Under the pieces are notes generated by a model. It saw only the letters and a list, made by a program, of their open reading frames with translations, did not search any database and was not told where the DNA came from. Positions 5,812-11,227 of a stretch of DNA of 11,227 bases are shown piece by piece; within the stretch, counting starts at the first letter, position 1, and every line of letters starts with the position of its first letter. The position numbers were made by a program, and so were the translations under genes. This DNA is from an uncultured Oscillospiraceae bacterium (GTDB lineage Bacteria; Bacillota; Clostridia; Oscillospirales; Oscillospiraceae), in contig CALWXY010000095.1 in the NCBI GenBank assembly GCA_944385595.1, positions 1 to 11,227 of the forward strand. The letters run 5' to 3'.

Positions 5812-6876
5812 ATGCTGGATAAGCTGAGACAGCTTGAGGAAAAATATATTGAACTTGAAAAGCGCATGCCCGAGCCGGAGGTCTACTCCGACCCCGCGGC
5901 CTACGCAAAGCTTGCGCGCGAGCAGAAGGAGCTGGCCCCGGTGGTCGAGGCCTACCGCCGCTACGAGCGCTGCCGCTCCGACATGGAGGACGCGAAGGAG
6001 CTTATGTCCGACCCCGAGATGAAGGAGATGGCCCAGGAGGAATTCGAGAGCGCCAAGGCGGAGCTCGAGCGCACGGAGGAGGAGCTGAAGCTCCTGCTCC
6101 TGCCGCGCGACCCGAACGACTCGCGCAACGTCATCGTCGAGATACGCGGCGGCGCCGGCGGCGAGGAGGCCGCGCTGTTCGCGGGCAGTCTTTTCAGAAT
6201 GTACTCCATGTACGCCGACTCCAAGCGCTGGAAAACCGAGGTCGCCAATATCAACGAGACCGAGATAGGCGGCATCAAAGAGGTGAGCTTCATCATCGAG
6301 GGCGAGGGCGCGTATTCGCGCCTCAAGTTCGAGAGCGGCGTCCACCGCGTGCAGCGCGTGCCGGAGACCGAGACCTCCGGGCGCATACACACGAGCACCG
6401 TCACCGTCGCCGTGCTGCCGGAGATGGACGAGGTCGAGTTCGAGATAAACCCCGCCGATTTGCAGATAGACACCTTCCGCTCATCCGGCGCGGGCGGCCA
6501 GCACGTCAACAAGACGGAGAGCGCCATCCGCATAACGCACCTGCCCACCGGCACGGTGGTCGAGTGCCAGGACGAGCGCAGCCAGCACAAAAACCGCGAG
6601 CGCGCGATGAAAATACTCGCCTCCCGCCTGTACGAGGAGGAGCAGCGCCGCCAGCAGGCCGCCGTCGCCGCCGAGCGCAAGAGCCAGGTCGGCACCGGAG
6701 ACCGCTCCGAGCGCATCAGAACCTATAACTTCCCGCAGGGCCGCGTCACCGACCACCGTATCGGCCTCACACTGTATAAAATCGACCAGATCATGGACGG
6801 CGCGCTCGACGAGCTGATTGACGCGCTGGTCACAGCCGACCAGGCCGAGAAGCTGCGCGCGCAGGCGGAGGGCTGA
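5812..6876 (+). CDS. prfA: Peptide chain release factor 1 (RF1)
   Basis: RF1 recognises UAA and UAG in the ribosomal A site and triggers peptidyl-tRNA hydrolysis. The 354-residue product is standard length. An N-terminal coiled region (1-100) is followed by the core beginning EIRGGAGGEEAALFA (110-124), the codon-recognition stretch QRVPETETSGRIHTST (181-196) with the RF1-type PxT tripeptide as PET at 184-186 (RF2 would have SPF), and the catalytic loop SSGAGGQHVNKTESA (224-238) with GGQ at 228-230. ATG 5812 has GAGG at 5799-5802, nine bases upstream. The prmC gene, whose product methylates the GGQ glutamine, usually follows prfA in Firmicutes and related bacteria but is not here; the next gene is the tsaC-coaE fusion, 2 bases downstream. 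Confidence 0.97.
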   Translation: MLDKLRQLEEKYIELEKRMPEPEVYSDPAAYAKLAREQKELAPVVEAYRRYERCRSDMEDAKELMSDPEMKEMAQEEFESAKAELERTEEELKLLLLPRDPNDSRNVIVEIRGGAGGEEAALFAGSLFRMYSMYADSKRWKTEVANINETEIGGIKEVSFIIEGEGAYSRLKFESGVHRVQRVPETETSGRIHTSTVTVAVLPEMDEVEFEINPADLQIDTFRSSGAGGQHVNKTESAIRITHLPTGTVVECQDERSQHKNRERAMKILASRLYEEEQRRQQAAVAAERKSQVGTGDRSERIRTYNFPQGRVTDHRIGLTLYKIDQIMDGALDELIDALVTADQAEKLRAQAEG

Positions 6877-6878
6877 GC

Positions 6879-8090
6879 ATGGAGACGAAGATTTTCAGCG
6901 GCTCCGATATAGCGGAGGCCGCTTCGGCGCTGCGCTCCGGCGGAGCCGTGGCCGTGCCGACAGAGACGGTCTACGGACTCTGCTGCCGCGCGCTGGACGA
7001 GAGGGCCGTGCACAATATCTACGAGCTTAAAGGCCGCCCGGAGGTAAAGCCGCTCAGCCTGATGGTCGGCTCCTTCGACTGGGCAGAGCGCTACTGCTCC
7101 GCGGTGCCGGAGGCGGCGAGACGCCTCGCGGAGAAATACCTCCCCGGCCCGCTGACAATCATACTGCCGTCAAAGGACTGCGTGCCCGAGATAGTGCGCG
7201 CGGGCGGAAAGACCATAGGCATACGCTGCCCCGACCACCCGCTCACGCTCGAGCTGCTGCGCGCGCTGGACGAGCCGCTGGCGGGGCCGTCGGCAAATCC
7301 GTCCGGCGCGCCCAGCCCGAAAAACGCGCAGGCCGTGCTCGCGTACTTCGACGGCAAAATCGAGGGCGTGCTCGACGGCGGCGAGTGCGGCGTCGGCGTC
7401 GAGTCCACCATCATAGACATGAGCAAAACGCCTTACCGCATACTGCGCCTCGGCGCGCTGACGGAGGACGAGGTGTTCTCAGCGCTCGTCGATTCAATGA
7501 CGGTGCTCGGCATAACCGGCGGCACCGGCAGCGGCAAGACGACGGCGCTCAGAGCCGTCGAGGAGCTGGGCGGCCTCGTCATCGACTGCGACGCCGTCTA
7601 CCACGAGCTGCTCGCGAGCGGCGGCGATATGCTCGACGCCATCATAAAGCGCTTCCCGGACTGCGCGACGGATGGAGCATTCGACCGCAAAAAGCTCGGC
7701 GCAATCGTCTTCGCCTCGCCGGAGGCGCTCGCGGAGCTGAACGCCATCACACACAGCTACGTCGTCGCCGAGACGGAGCGAAGGCTGCGCGACTGGGCGA
7801 TAAACGGCGGAACTCTCGCCGCCATAGACGCGATAGCGCTCGTAGAGAGCGGCATGGCCGCGCGCTGCGACGCCGTCATAGGCGTCACCGCTCCGCGCTC
7901 CGAGCGTGTGAGGCGCCTCATGCTGCGCGAGGGCATAACGGCTGAGTACGCCGAGAGCCGCATAGACGCACAGCAGCCGGAGGAGTTTTATAAAGCGAAT
8001 TGTAAGTACATACTTGATAACAACGGCGGCATGGAGGAATTCTCCGAAAAATGCCGCGCGCTCATAAAATCTCTGACAGGAGGGAAATAA
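6879..8090 (+). CDS. Fusion of threonylcarbamoyl-AMP synthase (TsaC/Sua5-type) and dephospho-CoA kinase (CoaE)
   Basis: One uninterrupted 403-residue frame holds two enzymes. Residues 1-205 are a YrdC/TsaC domain: PTETVYGL (27-34), the KxRxxxKP element KGRPEVKPLS (51-60), LPGPLTIILP (88-97), GIRCPDHP (114-121), GPSANPSG (136-143) and the closing VESTIID...YRILRLGALT (174-195). This half makes threonylcarbamoyl-AMP from threonine, bicarbonate and ATP for t6A; the extra C-terminal Sua5 domain of longer homologues is absent. Residues 208-403 are CoaE, which phosphorylates dephospho-CoA in the last step of CoA synthesis: P-loop GITGGTGSGKT (211-221), IDCD (235-238), LVESGMAARCDAVIGV (321-336), RLMLREGIT (346-354) and RIDAQQ (361-366). 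The join is tight, and the internal Met207 codon (7497) has no ribosome binding site at working distance (GGAGG at 7463-7467 is 29 bases off). ATG 6879 follows GGAGGG at 6867-6872. Frame and domains are certain; a sequencing indel creating the join is possible but unlikely. Confidence 0.92.
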   Translation: METKIFSGSDIAEAASALRSGGAVAVPTETVYGLCCRALDERAVHNIYELKGRPEVKPLSLMVGSFDWAERYCSAVPEAARRLAEKYLPGPLTIILPSKDCVPEIVRAGGKTIGIRCPDHPLTLELLRALDEPLAGPSANPSGAPSPKNAQAVLAYFDGKIEGVLDGGECGVGVESTIIDMSKTPYRILRLGALTEDEVFSALVDSMTVLGITGGTGSGKTTALRAVEELGGLVIDCDAVYHELLASGGDMLDAIIKRFPDCATDGAFDRKKLGAIVFASPEALAELNAITHSYVVAETERRLRDWAINGGTLAAIDAIALVESGMAARCDAVIGVTAPRSERVRRLMLREGITAEYAESRIDAQQPEEFYKANCKYILDNNGGMEEFSEKCRALIKSLTGGK

Positions 8091-8091
8091 A

Positions 8092-9465
8092 ATGACCAGA
8101 GAAGAGCTGTTCTACAGCCAGAAAAACGGATACGATATCATAGACGACGCGGAAAAGCAGAAAGTCCACGACTACTGCGAGGACTATAAGCGCTTCCTCG
8201 ACGCGGCGCGCACCGAGCGCCTCGCCGTGCGCGAGGGCATAAAGCTCGCCGAGGCCGCGGGCTTCGTCGAGTATAGGCGCGGCATGGCGCTGCCGGCGGG
8301 CACGAAGGTGTATTCCTCCGTGCGCGGCAAGGCTCTGCTGCTCGCCGTCATGGGACGCGAGAGCATGGACTCCGGCTGCGTCATCGCCGCGGCGCACGTC
8401 GATTCGCCGCGCCTCGACCTCAAGCAGAACCCCATGTACGAGGACACCGAGCTGGGCTATTTCAAGACCCACTACTACGGCGGCATCAAGAAATATCAGT
8501 GGACGGCGCTGCCGCTTGAGCTGCACGGCGTCGTTGCGCTGCGCGGGGGCAAGACCGTCGATGTCAGCATAGGCCGCGACAAGGACGACCCGCAGTTCGT
8601 CATCACCGACCTGCTGCCGCACCTCGCCGCCGACCAGTATAAGAAGACGCTGTCGGAGGCCATAAGCGGCGAGGGGCTGAACATCCTCATCGGCTCCATG
8701 CCGGACGCCGAGGACGGCTCAGACCGCGTGAAGCTTGCGCTGCTGCGCCTGCTGAATGAGAAATACGGCATCACCGAGGCCGACTTCCTCTCTGCCGAGC
8801 TCTGCGCCGTGCCCGCGCTGGAGACGCGCGACCAGGGCCTCGACCGCAGCCTCATCGGCGGCTACGGCCACGACGACAGGGTCTGCGCCTACGCCGAGCT
8901 GCGCGCCATCATGGAGACGGAAAATCCCCGCCGCACCTGCGTCTGCATACTCGCCGACAAGGAGGAGATAGGCTCCGAGGGCGTCTCCGGCATGAAGAGC
9001 GAGGCCTTCGAGTGCTTTATCGGCGACCTCTGCGCGAGCCAGGGCGTCGAGCTGAGACACTGCTTCGAGAAGAGCATCTGCATCTCCGCGGACGTCTGCA
9101 ACGGCTTCGACCCGAACTTCCCGGAGGTATCGGAGAAGCGCAACAACGCAAAGCTGAACTACGGTGTGACGCTCGTGAAATTCACCGGCGCGAGGGGCAA
9201 ATCCGGCTCCAACGACGCGAGCGCCGAGCTTATCGGCTACCTGCGCGGTCTGTTCGACGCAAACGGCGTCGTGTGGCAGATGGGCGAGCTGGGCAAGGTA
9301 GATCAGGGCGGCGGCGGCACCGTCGCGATGTATATGTCCAAGCGCAACATCGACACCATCGACGCGGGCGTCCCCGTTCTGAGCATGCACGCGCCGTATG
9401 AGACGGTGGCGAAGTTCGACTGCTACATGACCTTCAAGGCATTCAAAACCGTCTACGCCGACTAA
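8092..9465 (+). CDS. M18 family zinc aminopeptidase
   Basis: This is a cytoplasmic dinuclear-zinc aminopeptidase of peptidase family M18 (aminopeptidase I / aspartyl aminopeptidase group), which removes N-terminal residues from peptides as dodecameric TET-like particles in characterised members. Its 457 residues are of family length. Metal and active-site elements are AAHVDSPRLD (100-109, H102), GGYGHDDRVCAY (256-267, bridging Asp at 261 or 262), the catalytic/metal pair in DKEEIGSEG (289-297, E291/E292), SADVCNG (332-338, D334) and SMHAPYE (431-437, H433). ATG 8092 has AGGAGGG at 8078-8084, seven bases upstream, and directly follows the tsaC-coaE stop. It closes the prfA operon before a strong terminator. 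Substrate preference (neutral versus acidic residues) cannot be read from the sequence, so I give no symbol. Confidence 0.94.
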   Translation: MTREELFYSQKNGYDIIDDAEKQKVHDYCEDYKRFLDAARTERLAVREGIKLAEAAGFVEYRRGMALPAGTKVYSSVRGKALLLAVMGRESMDSGCVIAAAHVDSPRLDLKQNPMYEDTELGYFKTHYYGGIKKYQWTALPLELHGVVALRGGKTVDVSIGRDKDDPQFVITDLLPHLAADQYKKTLSEAISGEGLNILIGSMPDAEDGSDRVKLALLRLLNEKYGITEADFLSAELCAVPALETRDQGLDRSLIGGYGHDDRVCAYAELRAIMETENPRRTCVCILADKEEIGSEGVSGMKSEAFECFIGDLCASQGVELRHCFEKSICISADVCNGFDPNFPEVSEKRNNAKLNYGVTLVKFTGARGKSGSNDASAELIGYLRGLFDANGVVWQMGELGKVDQGGGGTVAMYMSKRNIDTIDAGVPVLSMHAPYETVAKFDCYMTFKAFKTVYAD

Positions 9466-9473
9466 ATAAAAGC

Positions 9474-9513
9474 CGCCCGCTCTGCACAAACTGTGCGGAG
9501 CGGGCGATTTTTT
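9474..9513 (+). terminator. Intrinsic terminator between the M18 aminopeptidase and tepA
   Basis: A 15-bp stem (9474-9488 with 9492-9506; one T-G wobble) with a 3-base loop is followed by ATTTTTT. A second CGCCCG at 9514-9519 can also pair with the 3' arm (CGGGCGA 9501-9507 with TCGCCCG 9513-9519, loop TTTTT), giving an alternative hairpin just upstream of the tepA ribosome binding site. The terminator ends only about 12 bases before that site. Confidence 0.9.
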
Positions 9514-9535
9514 CGCCCGGGAACGGAGGCGGAAA

Positions 9536-10222
9536 ATGGAAAACGAACAGAATCTCGATTTGACCCAGCGCGAACAGATAATGGATCTCGGCTCGTCGAC
9601 GACCCGCTCGTCCAAAGGCGTCATCCACTGTCTCACGATAGTGGGGCAGATAGAGGGGCACCAGATTCTCGGCGACAGCTCAAAGACGACGAAATACGAG
9701 CATGTGCTGCCGGTGCTGGCGGCGGTGGAGGAGTCGGAGGAGATAGAGGGGCTGCTGGTGCTGCTGAACACCGTCGGCGGCGACATAGAGGCGGGGCTTG
9801 CGATAGCGGAGCTTATCTCCGGCATGACGAAGCCGACGGCCTCGGTGGTGCTCGGCGGGGGACATTCGATAGGCGTGCCGCTGGCCGTTGCGGCGCGGCG
9901 GAGCTTCATCGTGCCGTCGGCTGCGATGACCATACACCCGGTGCGGGTGAACGGACTTGTCATAGGCGTGCCGCAGACCTTCAATTATTTTGCCAAAGTA
10001 CACGAGCGCATAATTCAGTTCGTGACGCAGAACTCGCACATCAGCCGCGAGCGCTTCACGGAGTATATGATGCGCACGGAGGAGATAGCGAACGACGTGG
10101 GCAGCGTCATCTACGGCGCAGAGGCCGTCGAGTGCGGGCTTATCGACTGCCTCGGGGGACTCTCCGACGCGCTGGGCTACCTGCACGGCGAGATAGCCGC
10201 GAGACGCACAGAGCAAAACTGA
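9536..10222 (+). CDS. tepA: TepA/YmfB-type ClpP-fold serine protease
   Basis: A 228-residue ClpP/crotonase-fold protein of the TepA (YmfB) group, described in Bacillus subtilis as affecting protein translocation or pre-protein/signal-peptide turnover. It has the ClpP-like NTVGGDIEAGLAIAELI (78-94), the nucleophile region GGGHSIGVPLA (107-117) with candidate Ser111, and SAAMTIHPVRVNG (128-140) with candidate His134, 23 residues after the Ser (25 in E. coli ClpP). The AEAVECGLIDCLGG stretch (195-208) matches ClpP's AxEAVEYGLVD. The catalytic Asp is less clear: D187 is two residues off the ClpP spacing. There is no signal peptide or membrane segment. ATG 9536 has GGAGG at 9525-9529, six bases upstream. 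The gene is bracketed by terminators at 9474-9513 and 10228-10260, with no convincing promoter between the first one and the start. In B. subtilis tepA precedes spoIIIE. Confidence 0.88.
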   Translation: MENEQNLDLTQREQIMDLGSSTTRSSKGVIHCLTIVGQIEGHQILGDSSKTTKYEHVLPVLAAVEESEEIEGLLVLLNTVGGDIEAGLAIAELISGMTKPTASVVLGGGHSIGVPLAVAARRSFIVPSAAMTIHPVRVNGLVIGVPQTFNYFAKVHERIIQFVTQNSHISRERFTEYMMRTEEIANDVGSVIYGAEAVECGLIDCLGGLSDALGYLHGEIAARRTEQN

Positions 10223-10227
10223 ATCCG

Positions 10228-10260
10228 CCGCCGCAGAAGCTGTCTGCGGCGGATTTTTTC
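10228..10260 (+). terminator. Intrinsic terminator after tepA
   Basis: A 10-bp perfect stem CCGCCGCAGA / TCTGCGGCGG (10228-10237 with 10243-10252), loop AGCTG, is followed by ATTTTTTCTTT. AATCCG before the 5' arm can add outer pairs if one CCG triplet is bulged. It begins five bases after the tepA stop. Confidence 0.9.
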
Positions 10261-10267
10261 TTTGTCC

Positions 10268-10296
10268 TTGTGCTTTTGGGGTAAATATGGTAATAT
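10268..10296 (+). promoter_or_regulatory. Promoter of uppP
   Basis: TTGTGC (10268-10273) and TAATAT (10291-10296) are spaced by 17 bases, and TGG before the hexamer makes an extended -10. It follows the tepA terminator directly and leaves a leader of about 60 bases before uppP. The stretch is A/T-rich compared with its surroundings. Confidence 0.6.
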
Positions 10297-10362
10297 GTTA
10301 TTTTAGGAACGTGCGGATATACCCGCCGCCTGATATACAGAAAACCATTGGAGGTATGCTGA

Positions 10363-11202
10363 ATGACATACGGCTCTGCCGCTCTGCTCGGCATCATACA
10401 GGGCGTCACCGAGTTTCTGCCCATATCCAGCTCCGGCCATCTCTCCGTGCTGCAAAATCTATTCAATCTCAATACGGCTGAGGAGGGCCACATGCTGTTC
10501 GACGTGCTGCTGCACCTCGGCACGCTGGTGTCCGTCTGCGTCGTGTATTGGAGCGATATCGTGCTGATGATACGCGAGTTCTTCGGCATGATAGGCGAGA
10601 TGCGCCACCCCGAGCGCGGCTCGAAGAGGGCCGATATCCCGGCGCGCCGCCTCATACTGCTGCTCATCATAGCCACCCTGCCGCTGGTCGCGGTGCTGCC
10701 GGTGAACGGCCTTGTCGAGCAGCTCTACTACAACACCACCTTCATCGGCGCCATCTTCCTGCTCACCGGCTGCATGCTCTATGTGAGCGACAAGCTCAGC
10801 CGCGGCAAGAAAACCGAGAAGAGCATGACCCTGCGCGACGCGCTCATCATAGGCGTCTGCCAGTGTGCCGCCGTAATCCCCGGCCTCTCCCGCTCGGGAA
10901 CGACGATAACCGCCGGTATGGCCGTCGGCCTCGAGCGCCCCTTCGCCGTGAAATTTGCCTTCCTCATGTCCATACCCGCCGTCCTCGGCGCGAACATAAT
11001 CTCGCTTATCAAGGCGCTGATGGAGGACACCGACTTCTCCCTCATGCCCGTCTACCTCGTGGGTATGCTCTGCGCCGCCGTGTCCGGCATAGTCGCCATC
11101 GGGCTGGTGAAGCTCATAACCAACAGCGGCCGCTTCGGCAGCTTCAGCTACTACTGCTGGACAATCGGCATAGCGACCATCATCATGTCCCTGATTTTCT
11201 GA
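10363..11202 (+). CDS. uppP: Undecaprenyl-diphosphate phosphatase UppP (BacA)
   Basis: UppP is an integral membrane phosphatase that converts undecaprenyl diphosphate to the monophosphate carrier lipid recycled in peptidoglycan and other envelope polymer synthesis; overproduction gives bacitracin resistance in characterised species. The 279-residue product is standard. It has motif 1 QGVTEFLPISSSGHL (13-27) with Glu17 and His26, and motif 2 IPGLSRSGTT (172-181) with the catalytic Arg177. Hydrophobic segments lie at about 47-63, 97-115, 127-141, 158-172, 186-215 (including the FLMSIPAVLGA stretch), 228-250 and 264-279. ATG 10363 has GGAGG at 10350-10354, eight bases upstream; the ATG at 10356 is in another frame. 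It has its own promoter. No terminator follows within the 25 bases seen, so the next gene may be co-transcribed. Confidence 0.96.
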   Translation: MTYGSAALLGIIQGVTEFLPISSSGHLSVLQNLFNLNTAEEGHMLFDVLLHLGTLVSVCVVYWSDIVLMIREFFGMIGEMRHPERGSKRADIPARRLILLLIIATLPLVAVLPVNGLVEQLYYNTTFIGAIFLLTGCMLYVSDKLSRGKKTEKSMTLRDALIIGVCQCAAVIPGLSRSGTTITAGMAVGLERPFAVKFAFLMSIPAVLGANIISLIKALMEDTDFSLMPVYLVGMLCAAVSGIVAIGLVKLITNSGRFGSFSYYCWTIGIATIIMSLIF

Positions 11203-11221
11203 TTTGGAGTGTGTGAACTGA

Positions 11222-11227
11222 ATGGCA
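11222..11227 (+). CDS. Possible start of the next gene (only ATG GCA visible)
   Basis: An ATG at 11222 follows uppP by 19 bases, with GGAG at 11206-11209 upstream (12-base spacing, rather long). Only Met-Ala is visible, so the product cannot be identified. In B. subtilis the gene after tepA encodes the DNA translocase SpoIIIE, which makes an FtsK/SpoIIIE gene a guess worth testing here. Confidence 0.3.

Noticed and set aside
7463..7499. Separate coaE gene starting at the internal ATG 7497
   Set aside because: The nearest GGAGG is 29 bases away and the frame is continuous from the TsaC domain, so a fusion is the simplest reading, though a minor internal start cannot be excluded.
9433..9470. 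tepA promoter within the end of the M18 gene
   Set aside because: TAAATA at 9463-9468 is only -10-like and no -35 hexamer sits at 16-18 bases.
8719..9984. 421-residue open frame on the - strand across the M18 gene and tepA
   Set aside because: It lies antisense to two clear genes and crosses a strong terminator. High G+C removes stops from the opposite strand, and the translation is low-complexity with no family motifs.
9493..10284. 263-residue + strand frame over tepA
   Set aside because: Arg/Ala/Gly-rich shadow in another frame of tepA that runs through both flanking terminators. TepA itself has the ClpP motifs and a good ribosome binding site.
1..11227. CRISPR arrays, tRNA/rRNA genes, IS elements, phage or defence genes
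   Set aside because: No spaced direct repeats, tRNA-like cloverleaf, transposase or integrase motifs were seen; all coding space is taken by the listed genes.

Overview
The window is a gene-dense, high-G+C stretch (roughly 60% or more by eye, not computed) of bacterial chromosome with every gene on the + strand. Gene content (ATP-dependent t6A genes, Upp, RF1, an M18 aminopeptidase, a TepA-type ClpP relative, UppP, a DUF1538/PII pair), strong AGGAGG-type ribosome binding sites and tight operons suggest a high-G+C member of the Clostridia, such as an uncultured Oscillospirales/Christensenellales-type gut lineage. That assignment is inference from gene families, not from a marker search. There are no rRNA, tRNA, CRISPR, IS or phage features. 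The longest non-coding gaps are about 140 bases (2961-3100 and 10223-10362).

Region 1 (2-2960) is an operon with very short gaps or overlaps: the 3' end of rimI, then tsaD, tsaE, tsaB and upp. TsaD, TsaB and TsaE form the complex that transfers threonylcarbamoyl to A37 of ANN-decoding tRNAs. RimI is a ribosomal-protein-type N-acetyltransferase often found in the same cluster. Upp salvages uracil.

Region 2 (about 2975-5750) is a self-contained unit: a promoter enclosed by an interrupted inverted repeat, a duplicated DUF1538 membrane protein, a protein made of two PII-like domains, an acidic 134-residue protein I do not recognise, and a strong intrinsic terminator. A multi-pass membrane protein followed by an overlapping PII-like gene resembles AmtB-GlnK and SbtA-SbtB. 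This is the best candidate here for an undescribed regulated transport or sensing system.

Region 3 (about 5751-9513) has its own promoter and holds prfA (RF1), a single ORF fusing a TsaC/Sua5-type threonylcarbamoyl-AMP synthase to dephospho-CoA kinase (CoaE), and an M18 aminopeptidase, closed by a strong terminator. The TsaC half supplies the intermediate used by the TsaD/TsaB/TsaE set in region 1, so the window encodes the complete bacterial t6A pathway in two operons.

Region 4 (9514-11227) has tepA, bracketed by two terminators with no obvious promoter of its own, then a promoter and uppP (undecaprenyl-diphosphate phosphatase). A probable next gene begins in the last six bases. Isoleucine is often encoded by AUA despite the G/C-rich third positions elsewhere. 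This is notable because t6A-modified tRNA-Ile reads AUA.
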